A stretch of DNA of 59,521 nucleotides from an uncultured Pelagibacteraceae bacterium (lineage in GTDB: Bacteria > Pseudomonadota > Alphaproteobacteria > Pelagibacterales > Pelagibacteraceae). Both the position numbers and the translations under genes were made by a program. The stretch covers positions 1 to 59,521 of the forward strand of contig CACGOM010000006.1 in NCBI GenBank assembly GCA_902574705.1, written 5' to 3'. The notes under the pieces are model-generated. The model saw nothing but the letters and a program-made list of their open reading frames with translations, made no database searches and was not told the origin of the DNA. Positions within the stretch are counted from its first letter, which is position 1. Each line of letters begins with the position of its first letter. Positions 51,414-59,521 of this stretch are shown here, piece after piece.

Positions 51414-53189
51414 TTAATTCATATTTTTCAATTTTTTTAGCTCTTTTAGCTTATTAAATGTATCCTCGCTCAAATCTTTAGAAAATTTCTCCTCCAGATC
51501 AAGAATCCTAAGCTCTAATTCATAATTTTTAAGGTCCCTCAGTACTTCAGTTAAAATATTTTCTATTTTTTCTTCATCATTTATGCTCTTTTCCCAAATA
51601 TTTTTAATCGATGCATATTTAAAGACTCTATCAATTAAATTTTTATCAATATCAAGTTGGTTTAAATTGAAATCTTCAAAATTATTACTTTGTTTAATTA
51701 GCGCCTCATATAAAGTTTTATTTTCATTCGAAAACAAACGCACATTCTCAATTAAATGAAAGTTATTTTTTATAAATTCAGGTTTATTTAAAAGTATATA
51801 CAGAAAGGAAAATTCTTTTATTTCAATTGATGTGAGAGACTTTGTTTCATTATAATATTTTTGAGTACTTTTTAATGTTTTAGTTGTTTTATTTTTTATA
51901 TATTGATTTTTAATATTTATGTTGGGCGTAAGTTTAGATATTTCCTCTAGATAATAGTCCAAAACGTATTTTTTAATGTATTCATCTCTAATTGTTGAGG
52001 CTATAGACTTAAGTTTTTTTTCAAATATTGCTTTTGAGGATGGATTATTATCAACCTCTTTGTAATAATGGTTGAATATAAATTTATGAATTTCAATATT
52101 ATTTTGAGCTGAAAATTCAAGAAACTTATCATTTCCTAATTCATTTACATAGCTGTCTGGATCATGATTATTTGGTAAAAATAAAAATAATATTTTTTTT
52201 TCCGGTTTCAGTTCAATTATTGAATTTTCGGCAGCTCTTAATGCAGCTCTATAACCACTTTCATCTCCATCAAAACATATTATTATTTTATTAAAGAATT
52301 GATATAGCATTGAAATTTGACGCGATGTTAACGCAGTTCCTAAATTTGCTACTACATTTCGAATTTTATTTTTGTATAAGCCTATTACATCCATATAGCC
52401 CTCAACTAGATAAACGTAATCAAGTTTATTGGATAATATTCTTGATTTATCAAGATTATATAAATTTGATCCTTTCTTAAAAAAGTTTGTTTCAGGGGAA
52501 TTAATATATTTTGCCAAATAATTATTTTCTTTAATGGTTCTGCCACCTATTGCAATTGCATCTCCAGATATGTTATTTATTGGAAAAATAATTCTATCTT
52601 TAAACCTATTAATAAATTTTTGTTTTTTTTCATCAAAGTAGAAAAGTCCAGAATTTTTTAAATCTTTTTTATCAAATTCTTTAAGAAGATAGTCATAAAT
52701 ATCAATATCATTTGTAACAAATCCTATTTTAAAATTTTGTACATCATCAAGTTTGAGACCTCTTTTTTTAATGTAGGATTTCGCAATAGATGAATTATTA
52801 TTTTTTATCAATTCATTATGAAAATAATCAATATATTTTTTGTAAATTTCTTTATAAGTACTCCAATCTTTTTCTCTTTCTTCGTCTTGTTTAGAAAAAG
52901 TATAGGGTTTCATTCCTGCTAAATTTGCTAAAAATTTAACTGCTTCCCCAAATTTAAAATTTTGTGTTTTCATAACGAAGTCAAATATATTTCCATGTTC
53001 GCCTGTTGCAAAACAATGATAAAATTCTTTTTCATCATTAACAGTAAATGATGCTGTTTTTTCATTTTTAAAAGGAGAAAGACCTACAAACTCTTTGCCT
53101 CTTTTTTTTAAACTGACACTTCTCGAAACTACATTTGAAACTTTTAATCTTGCTTTAATTTCATCAAGATAATCTTTAGGATATTTCAT
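51414..53189 (-). CDS. dnaG: DnaG primase with a degenerate zinc-binding site
   Basis: The 591-residue primase has the N-terminal zinc-domain fold (KKRGKEFVGLSPFKNEK then SFTVNDEKEFYHCFATGEHGN), the RNA-polymerase core (GRTIKENNYLAKYINSPET-type) and the TOPRIM motifs VEGYMDVIGLY and CFDGDESGYRAALRA. Three of the four usual CHC2 ligands are replaced: S38, K41 and T62 stand where Cys, His and Cys are expected; only C59 remains. The C-terminal helicase-binding part is present. It makes RNA primers at the fork. It shares one base with yqeY upstream. Confidence 0.94.
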   Translation of the reverse strand: MKYPKDYLDEIKARLKVSNVVSRSVSLKKRGKEFVGLSPFKNEKTASFTVNDEKEFYHCFATGEHGNIFDFVMKTQNFKFGEAVKFLANLAGMKPYTFSKQDEEREKDWSTYKEIYKKYIDYFHNELIKNNNSSIAKSYIKKRGLKLDDVQNFKIGFVTNDIDIYDYLLKEFDKKDLKNSGLFYFDEKKQKFINRFKDRIIFPINNISGDAIAIGGRTIKENNYLAKYINSPETNFFKKGSNLYNLDKSRILSNKLDYVYLVEGYMDVIGLYKNKIRNVVANLGTALTSRQISMLYQFFNKIIICFDGDESGYRAALRAAENSIIELKPEKKILFLFLPNNHDPDSYVNELGNDKFLEFSAQNNIEIHKFIFNHYYKEVDNNPSSKAIFEKKLKSIASTIRDEYIKKYVLDYYLEEISKLTPNINIKNQYIKNKTTKTLKSTQKYYNETKSLTSIEIKEFSFLYILLNKPEFIKNNFHLIENVRLFSNENKTLYEALIKQSNNFEDFNLNQLDIDKNLIDRVFKYASIKNIWEKSINDEEKIENILTEVLRDLKNYELELRILDLEEKFSKDLSEDTFNKLKELKKLKNMN

Positions 53190-53650
53190 TATTTATTTAA
53201 TAATTCTTTTAGAATTACTCCAGCTTTCGAAAAATCGATCGTGTCTGAATATTTTTTTTTTAACTCTCCCATAACTTTTCCCATGTCTTTGATTGAAGAT
53301 GCTCCTGTTGAAGAAATTATTTCTGAACAAATTTTTCTTGTTTCTTCATCGTTTAATTGTTTTGGAAGATATTCGCTCAGAATTAATACTTCGCTCTGTT
53401 CTATTTCTAGCAAATCAATTCTATTATTTTTTTTATAAACTTCTATCGATTCGGACCTTTGCTTTATCATTTTTTTTAAAAGTTTTTTAATATCCTCATC
53501 GTCAGTTTCTTTCTTTTCAGGGCCTGATCTATTGTTAATATCTAAGTCTTTAATACCTGCTAAAATTAACCTGTAAGTTGATATTTTGTTTTTGTCTTTA
53601 GATTTTAAAGCGTTTTTGTAATCGGTCTCGATTTTTTCTCTAAGGCTCAT
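53189..53650 (-). CDS. yqeY: GatB/YqeY-domain protein
   Basis: The 153-residue all-helical protein matches the YqeY family (SLREKIETDYKNALKSKDKNKISTYRLILAGIK-type start with LR..L.A.K, KLLKKMIKQRSES, EYLPKQLNDEE, MGKVMGELKKKY). The domain resembles the tRNA-binding tail of GatB and is thought to act on aminoacyl-tRNA. It starts the yqeY-dnaG-rpoD operon, a stable alphaproteobacterial arrangement. It is divergent from carA with about 120 nt between. Confidence 0.9.
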   Translation of the reverse strand: MSLREKIETDYKNALKSKDKNKISTYRLILAGIKDLDINNRSGPEKKETDDEDIKKLLKKMIKQRSESIEVYKKNNRIDLLEIEQSEVLILSEYLPKQLNDEETRKICSEIISSTGASSIKDMGKVMGELKKKYSDTIDFSKAGVILKELLNK

Positions 53651-53733
53651 ATTTTTAACTTACTTTATAGTCAGCTTTCTTCAAAAGAAAAAATTGTTTT
53701 TTAAAATAATTGTTATAGATGTGTTGTGCAAAT

Positions 53734-53769
53734 AAAGGTTTTATTGTATTAACCTTTAACTCATGAGTT
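53734..53769. repeat. Inverted repeats in the carA leader
   Basis: AAAGGTT (53734-53740) and AACCTTT (53751-53757) can form a hairpin, and AACTCATGAGTT (53758-53769) is a perfect 12-bp palindrome ending 4 nt before the carA start codon. They may control carA translation; function is not known. Confidence 0.45.
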
Positions 53770-53773
53770 GTAA

Positions 53774-54967
53774 TTGAAAGAAAAACACAAAAATAAAATT
53801 GCAATTAAATCAAAATTTCCTTCAGCTATTTTAGTTTTAGATAATAAAACTATATTTAAAGGTATTGGGCTTGGTTATCAAGGCGAGGCAACCGGGGAGA
53901 TTTGTTTTAATACCTCTCTTACTGGTTATCAAGAAATAATATCCGATCCATCTTATGCTGGTCAAATTATCAACTTTACTTTTCCACATATCGGAAATGT
54001 AGGAACCAACAATGAGGATATAGAGTCGGATAAAGTTTGGACAAGAGGGGTAATTTTTAACTCTGAAATCTCAAACCCTTCAAATTATAGATCTCTAAAG
54101 CATTTAGATGAGTGGCTTAATAAAAATAAAATAGTAGGAATAACCGGGCTAGATACTAGGAGCTTAACTAATTTTATAAGAGATAGAGGTGCGCCTAAAG
54201 GTACTATTTCTAATAATAAATTAGGTAAATTTAACATTAAAAAACTAATTAAAAAAACAACTACTTGGCCTGGATTGAATGGAATGGATCTGGCAAAAGA
54301 AGTATCAACTAAAATAAATTATACTTGGAAAGGTCTTAAGACATGGAACAAAAAAGAGGGATATAAAAAAAATAATAAGAAAAAATACAGAGTTATTGCA
54401 ATAGATTACGGGATTAAAAAAAATATTTTAAGATACTTTTCTAATTTTGGTTGTGAAGTAAAAGTTGTATCTTGTAAAGAAAGTGCTGAAAATTTATTAA
54501 AACTAAATCCACACGGAATATTTTTATCAAATGGCCCAGGTGATCCAGCTGCTACAGGAAAATATGCAATTCCAACTGTTCAAACATTAATAAAATCAAA
54601 CCTTCCAGTTTTTGGAATTTGTTTAGGTCATCAGATTTTAGCTTTAGCATTAAATGCAAAAACAAAAAAAATGAAATTAGGACATAGAGGTGCTAATCAT
54701 CCAGTTAAAAATTTAATTTCAAAGAAGGTTGAGATTACAAGTCAAAATCATGGATTTGAAGTTATTAAAGAAAGTTTACCAAAAAATGTAAAGATTACTC
54801 ACAGATCTCTCTTTGATAACTGTATAGAGGGAATCAAATTAAAAAATAAACCGGTTTTTTCTGTTCAGTATCATCCAGAGTCAAATCCTGGCCCGCAGGA
54901 TAGTCACTATTTATTTAATGATTTCATTAATGAGATAAAAAAATATGCCAAAAAGAAAAGATATTAA
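53774..54967 (+). CDS. carA: Carbamoyl-phosphate synthase small subunit (glutaminase)
   Basis: The 397-residue protein has the CarA N-terminal domain ([29 protein letters not shown]) and a class I glutamine amidotransferase domain with catalytic C283 in FGICLGHQI and H367/E369 in [10 protein letters not shown]. It releases ammonia from glutamine for CarB, feeding arginine and pyrimidine synthesis. No ATG or GTG is available before the conserved start region, so a TTG at 53774 is used. It overlaps carB by 23 nt. Confidence 0.95.
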   Translation: MKEKHKNKIAIKSKFPSAILVLDNKTIFKGIGLGYQGEATGEICFNTSLTGYQEIISDPSYAGQIINFTFPHIGNVGTNNEDIESDKVWTRGVIFNSEISNPSNYRSLKHLDEWLNKNKIVGITGLDTRSLTNFIRDRGAPKGTISNNKLGKFNIKKLIKKTTTWPGLNGMDLAKEVSTKINYTWKGLKTWNKKEGYKKNNKKKYRVIAIDYGIKKNILRYFSNFGCEVKVVSCKESAENLLKLNPHGIFLSNGPGDPAATGKYAIPTVQTLIKSNLPVFGICLGHQILALALNAKTKKMKLGHRGANHPVKNLISKKVEITSQNHGFEVIKESLPKNVKITHRSLFDNCIEGIKLKNKPVFSVQYHPESNPGPQDSHYLFNDFINEIKKYAKKKRY

Positions 54968-57900
54968 AAAAATATTAGTCATTGGAGCAGGTCCTATAAT
55001 TATTGGACAAGCTTGTGAGTTTGATTATTCAGGAACACAAGCATGTAAAGCGCTCAAAGATGAGGGTTATAAAGTTATATTAGTTAATTCAAACCCAGCA
55101 ACTATTATGACTGATCCAGGTGTTGCTGACAAAACTTATATTGAGCCAATATCAATTGAGGTTTTAGAGGAAATAATAAAAAAAGAAAAACCAGAAGCAA
55201 TTCTTCCAACTATGGGGGGGGCAAACTGCTTTAAATTTAGCAATTAAAGCAGAAAAAATTGGACTACTTAAAAAGTATAAAATTGAACTAATTGGTGCAA
55301 ACTCTAAAGCAATAGAAAATGCTGAGGATAGAAAAAAATTTAGGAAGAATATGTCTGATATTGAGATTGATCTTCCTAAATCAGAAATTTTAAATAACTT
55401 TAAAAAAGCAAAACAAACATTAAAAAAAATTGGATTACCGGCAATAATACGACCATCTTTTACTCTTGGAGGTCTAGGTGGTGGGATAGCAAGAACTAAA
55501 AAAGATTTTTTTAATATTGTTAAAGAGGGAATGCACGAGTCACCAAAAAATCAGGTTCTTGTGGAAGAGTGTCTTGATGGATGGAAAGAATTTGAAATGG
55601 AAGTTGTTAGAGACAGAAATGACAATTGTATAATAATTTGTTCAATTGAAAATATAGATCCAATGGGAACTCACACAGGGGACTCGGTTACAATAGCACC
55701 AGCTCTTACTTTAACAGATAAAGAATATCAAGTAATGAGGAACGCATCTATTGCATGTTTAAGAAAAATTGGTGTAGAAACTGGTGGTTCAAATGTTCAG
55801 TTTGCCATTAATCCAAAAAATGGAAGAATGGTCATAATTGAAATGAACCCAAGAGTTTCAAGATCTTCAGCATTAGCGTCAAAGGCAACTGGTTTCCCAA
55901 TTGCTAAAGTTGCTGCGAAATTGGCAGTTGGCTATACTTTGGATGAATTAAAAAATGAAATCACAAAAACAACACCAGCCTCATTTGAACCAACAATTGA
56001 TTATGTTGTAACAAAAATACCTAGATTTACTTTTGAAAAATTCTCAGACACAAAAGCTTTATTAGGTACTTCTATGAGATCAGTTGGTGAAGCAATGGCA
56101 ATTGGTAGAAATTTCAAAGAGTCATTCCAAAAAGCTCTAGTATCTCTTGAAACTGGATTATCTGGATTGGATAATATTTTCAACTATTCTAAAAATGACA
56201 TTTTAAAACAATTAAAGATTAATGTGCCAAATAAACTACTTTTGATTGCAGAAGCATTTAGAAAAAAAATAAGCTTAAATAGAGTTTATAAACTTTCAAA
56301 AGTTGACCCATGGTTTCTAAACCAAATAAAAGAACTTGTAGATGAAGAAAATTATATAAGCAAAAAAGGTCTTCCCAAAACTTTTGAAGAATTTAATAGA
56401 ATCAAATCCATAGGATTTTCTGATAAAAAATTATCTAAAATTACTGGACTTAAAGAAAAAATTGTAAAATCAAAAAGAATTGCACTTAAAGTCTTTCCGG
56501 TATTTAAGAAAGTTGATACTTGTGCTGCTGAGTTCAAATCATTCACGCCATATATGTATTCAACTTATCAGAGAAATCTCACCTTAAAGACTGAATGTGA
56601 AGCAGATCCTAGTAATAAGAAAAAAATTATAATTCTTGGTGGTGGACCTAATAGAATTGGCCAAGGTATTGAGTTTGATTATTGCTGTTGCCAAGCGAGT
56701 TTTTCACTTAAAGAAGCGGGTTTCGAAACAATAATGGTAAATTGTAATCCTGAAACTGTTTCAACGGATTATGATACCAGTGATAGATTGTATTTTGAAC
56801 CATTAATTGAGGAATATGTTCACAATGTAATTTTAAAAGAACAATCAAAAGGAAATTTAATTGGAGTAATAGCACAATTTGGAGGACAAACACCTATCAG
56901 GCTTGCTAAATTTTTAAATGAAAATAAATTGCCAATCTTAGGAACCCAGTATGCTTCTATCGATTTAGCTGAAGACAGAGATCAATTTAGAGATTTATTG
57001 ATAAAATTAAATTTAAAACAAGCAGAAAGTGGTATTGCATACAAATTTGATCAAGCAATTAAAATAGCTGAAAATATTGGTCTTCCAGTAGTTGTAAGAC
57101 CGTCATATGTGCTAGGTGGAAGAGCCATGGAAATAGTTCATGACAAAAGTCAGCTTAGAGAATTCATAAATGAAGCATTTAAAGCCTCTGAAGATAATCC
57201 AATACTGATTGATAAATTTATAAATAATGCAATGGAAGTAGATGTTGATGCAATATCTGATGGCAAAGATGTTTATATTGCAGGAATTATGCAACATATA
57301 GAAGAGGCGGGAATTCATTCTGGAGACTCTGCTTGCTGCCTTCCTCCTGTTTCCATTAAAAAAGGAATATTAAAAGAATTAAAAATACAAACTAGAAAAC
57401 TCGCATTAGCTTTAAAGGTTAAGGGGTTTTTAAATATTCAATTTGCTATAAAAAAAGATGAAGTCTTTGTTATAGAAGTAAATCCAAGAGCAAGCAGAAC
57501 AGTACCATTTGTATCAAAAGCAAATGGAATTTCTTTAGCAAAAATTGCATCAAGAATTATGGCTGGTGAAAATTTATCAAAATATAAACTAAAATATAAA
57601 ACTAATAAAAGATTTGCTGTCAAAGAGGCTGTATTTCCATTTAATAAATTTCCAGACAGCGACGTTCTTCTTGGTCCTGAAATGAAATCAACTGGTGAAG
57701 TAATGGGTTTTGATGATGATTTTGGAATGGCTATTGCAAAAAGTCAAATTGCAGCTTCTAACTCTTTGCCAACAAGTGGATTGGCATTTTTGTCAGTTAA
57801 AGATACTCACAAACAAGAAATAGTTGGAATAGCACAAAGATTATCTAAGCTTGGATTTTCATTATCAGGCACAAAAGGTACCTCTGATACAATCAAAGAA

Positions 57901-58170
57901 AATGGAATGAAATGTAAAACTATAAATAAATTAAGTTCGGGTGGTCCAAATATAGTTAATGTTCTAAATTCAAATAAAATTTCTTTAGTAATTAATACTG
58001 GTGGTGGAGACAAAAAACATAGGGTAAGTGATGCAAGAGCTATTAGAAGAGCAACACTTATTAATAAAGTTCCATATTGTACAAATATGTCAACTGCTTA
58101 TGCTTTTTTAGAAGCAATTAAATCTCTTAAAACAAAAAAACTAACTGTAAAATCACTACAGGATAATTAA
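54945..58170 (+). CDS. carB: Carbamoyl-phosphate synthase large subunit, frameshifted as written
   Basis: The first part ([38 protein letters not shown]) and the rest (two ATP-grasp halves, with [14 protein letters not shown] and [46 protein letters not shown], and the C-terminal MGS-like domain with ALNTGG-like INTGGG) are in different frames. The switch is a run of eight G at 55214-55221; with seven G the reading would be [16 protein letters not shown], as in all CarB, and the gene would encode a normal 1074 residues. It makes carbamoyl phosphate from bicarbonate, ATP and ammonia. The defect is almost surely an error, since carB is needed for pyrimidines. The 3' end shares one base with the MOSC gene. 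Confidence 0.93.
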
Positions 58171-58616
58171 TGTCTGTTGTCTTTGAGATTGGAATTACTG
58201 AAAAAAATAATCAAGAAATAGAAAAAAAAGAAACTATAAAAGTAGTTGCCTCAAAAGGTATTGTGGGTGATAGATATTTTCATGATTTCAACGGTGATAG
58301 AGAACAAATTACTCTAATAGAAAGTGAAAATATTGATTATTACAATGATACTTTTAATACAAAATTTACTTATTTAGAATTTAGAAGAAATATAGTCACA
58401 AAAAATATTAAACTAAATGATTTAGTTGGTAAAACAATTCAAGTGGGCAATATAAAATTAAAAGTAAATGATTTATGTAGGCCGTGTAAAGATCTACAAC
58501 AAAGACTTGGCAAAGGTAATATTATTAAAGAGTTTTTAAGAAGAGGTGGTTTAAGATGCGAAATTCTTTCCTCTGGGACAATAAATGTTGGAGACAAAAT
58601 AACTATCAAAACATAA
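58170..58616 (+). CDS. MOSC-domain protein
   Basis: The 148-residue protein shows the MOSC pattern: GIVGDRYFHDF, REQITLIESENI, YLEFRRNIVTKNI and the conserved cysteine in NDLCRPCKDLQQRL. MOSC domains, also found in molybdenum-cofactor sulfurase, are thought to carry a persulfide on the conserved Cys for sulfur transfer to metal sites. It shares one base with carB (TAATG), so it is translated from the car transcript. A sulfur-carrier role is inferred. Confidence 0.88.
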   Translation: MSVVFEIGITEKNNQEIEKKETIKVVASKGIVGDRYFHDFNGDREQITLIESENIDYYNDTFNTKFTYLEFRRNIVTKNIKLNDLVGKTIQVGNIKLKVNDLCRPCKDLQQRLGKGNIIKEFLRRGGLRCEILSSGTINVGDKITIKT

Positions 58617-58624
58617 TATTTAGT

Positions 58625-58750
58625 ATGAAACAAAAAAAGAAAAATTTTAAAGAAACTCAAAGTGTACCAAAAATGTTTGCTAAAAAGTATATATACTACT
58701 ATTATGGTTTCTTTTGGGTATTGTTGATATTATTTATTTTAATTAAATGA
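58625..58750 (+). CDS. Tiny membrane protein, 41 aa
   Basis: From the ATG at 58625, 9 nt after the MOSC stop, a 41-residue product has a positively charged start and one hydrophobic helix (YYYYGFFWVLLILFILI) at the C-terminus. A longer frame starts at 58556 inside the MOSC gene but would be mostly overlap. It overlaps the next tiny ORF by 4 nt (ATGA). Function unknown. Confidence 0.55.
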   Translation: MKQKKKNFKETQSVPKMFAKKYIYYYYGFFWVLLILFILIK

Positions 58751-58851
58751 ACAAAAAAATAATTCTATTTGTAATAATTATTATAGCGATTGAATTATCT
58801 GGTCACGGAATTATTGCATCTTTATTCAGACTTTTGAATTCAGCTAATTAA
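58747..58851 (+). CDS. Tiny membrane protein, 34 aa
   Basis: The 34-residue product starts MNKKIILFVIIIIAIEL and is almost entirely one hydrophobic helix with a short polar tail. It is coupled by ATGA overlap to the preceding tiny ORF and ends 4 nt inside the convergent oxygenase gene. Two adjacent coupled single-helix proteins suggest a real small membrane pair. Function unknown. Confidence 0.5.
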   Translation: MNKKIILFVIIIIAIELSGHGIIASLFRLLNSAN

Positions 58852-59510
58852 TCGACTTTCCAATCAGTTTTGAAAGATACATAATTTACTTGAAGGCATC
58901 TTCTTTCCTTCTTAATTTCTTTCTTTTCCATTCCATGCCATGTATTAGGTCCACTAGTGAAAAAGTAACCATAATTATCTTTATAAGGAAGTGTTTTTAC
59001 TTTGTTTAGGTTACTATCATAAAAATCAGTTCCTAAATCCTCGGTTTCGTTGTGCTTATTTACAAATAACAAACATGACATTAATTTTTCTTTAATATCA
59101 CAGTGAGGCTTTAACCAAAAACCTTGTCGATCACAAATAACCTCTACTCTTACAAAAGAATTTGACAAGTCTTTTCCAGTTAATACTGAAACTCTTTTAG
59201 TAGTTTCTTTGCTTTGCAGTTCTTGTATAAATTTTGTCAAGTGTGGAAAGTTGTTTGTATTTTCTTTTGTTATAAAACATCTAAATTTTAAAGCTTTTCC
59301 TCCATCAGCTATTCCCTGTCTGAAAATTCCTTCGCCACCATCTATTGCTCTGGTTCCATCGTAGTTTAAGTTATGCTCTGATGGATTTGCTATGTCTGCA
59401 TTAATAATTTCGTTAATTTGTTCCTCTGTTAAAGGTTTATTCAGCTCCCAATGATCAAAAGGGTCAGTAAATTTTTTTGAGTTATTATTAATTGAATTAA
59501 GAAACGACAT
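58848..59510 (-). CDS. 2-oxoglutarate/Fe(II)-dependent oxygenase-like protein
   Basis: The 220-residue protein shows an iron-binding H-x-D as H136-C-D138 in LKPHCDIKEK, a distal histidine H192 in GPNTWHGME and an arginine pair near R203 in ERRCLQVNYV that could bind 2-oxoglutarate. The FRC, VRVEVICDRQGF and LLFVNK stretches fit the double-stranded beta-helix fold of prolyl-hydroxylase-like enzymes. It could hydroxylate a protein or small metabolite. It overlaps the tiny ORF by 4 nt at the 3' end, and its start is 11 nt from the right edge. Confidence 0.72.
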   Translation of the reverse strand: MSFLNSINNNSKKFTDPFDHWELNKPLTEEQINEIINADIANPSEHNLNYDGTRAIDGGEGIFRQGIADGGKALKFRCFITKENTNNFPHLTKFIQELQSKETTKRVSVLTGKDLSNSFVRVEVICDRQGFWLKPHCDIKEKLMSCLLFVNKHNETEDLGTDFYDSNLNKVKTLPYKDNYGYFFTSGPNTWHGMEKKEIKKERRCLQVNYVSFKTDWKVD

Positions 59511-59521
59511 TAAAATAATTT

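Noticed and set aside
55214-55221. Programmed frameshift in carB
   Set aside because: No slippery heptamer-plus-pseudoknot pattern is evident, CarB is not known to use one, and three other genes show the same homopolymer +1 defect.
1-59521. CRISPR arrays, insertion sequences or prophage
   Set aside because: No regularly spaced repeats, transposase, integrase or phage structural genes were seen.

Overview
This window is very A+T-rich, tightly packed bacterial DNA with many 1-23 nt gene overlaps. It carries a proteorhodopsin gene next to a ferredoxin/ferredoxin-reductase pair, alphaproteobacterial-style DksA, carAB-yqeY-dnaG-rpoD and cell-wall clusters, and a GAAC-N7-GAAC site of the alphaproteobacterial LexA type. 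Together these point to a streamlined marine alphaproteobacterium of the SAR11/Pelagibacterales type. That assignment is inferred from gene content and style, not from an alignment.

Layout. Positions 1-9.3 kb look accessory: a glycerate-kinase-like gene cut by the left edge, a GFA-family protein, a SOUL protein, a umuDC translesion-polymerase operon with its own SOS box, a polysaccharide-lyase-like gene, a beta-lactamase-fold hydrolase, an adenosine/adenine deaminase and two glycosyltransferases. Positions 9.3-24.2 kb are mixed core: dksA, a GST, a ferredoxin/reductase pair, proteorhodopsin, prpE, an SMR transporter, dihydroorotase, ygfZ, a MazG-like protein, fumC, an AsmA-like protein, a UvrD-type helicase and aminopeptidase P. 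Positions 24.2-45.5 kb are one continuous minus-strand division and cell-wall (dcw) cluster. In transcription order it reads mraZ-ftsZ-rsmH-ftsL-ftsI-murE/murF-mraY-murD-ftsW-murG-murC-murB-ddl-ftsQ-ftsA-lpxC-bamD-ligA, headed by a strong promoter overlapped by a three-repeat MraZ box. After RNase P RNA come an amidase, mlaA-mlaC with a small Cys-rich partner, tRNA-Met, a methyltransferase, a tRNA-Val with an unusual T-loop, and the rpoD-dnaG-yqeY operon. Divergent carA-carB and a MOSC protein follow, then two tiny membrane ORFs and a 2-oxoglutarate-oxygenase-like gene.

How the genes work together. The dcw cluster supplies every cytoplasmic step from UDP-MurNAc to lipid II, the flippase/polymerase and transpeptidase, the FtsZ/FtsA ring, and (at its end) lipid A synthesis and outer-membrane protein assembly. 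MlaA/MlaC add outer-membrane lipid homeostasis. The proteorhodopsin is a retinal proton pump with Gln at the spectral-tuning position, which predicts blue absorption.

Data quality and main points. Four genes (lyase, murE-murF, amidase, carB) are each broken by a single extra base inside a homopolymer run of 7-10 nt. Removing one base restores each to a normal full-length protein, so these look like sequencing or assembly errors more than biology. The most interesting observations are ftsZ moved to the head of the dcw cluster under the MraZ box, the in-frame MurE-MurF fusion, the paired palindromes at the proteorhodopsin promoter, the SOS-controlled umuDC, DnaG without most zinc ligands, and the aberrant tRNA-Val T-loop directly behind rpoD. 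I found no CRISPR array, insertion sequence, prophage or clear novel defence system.
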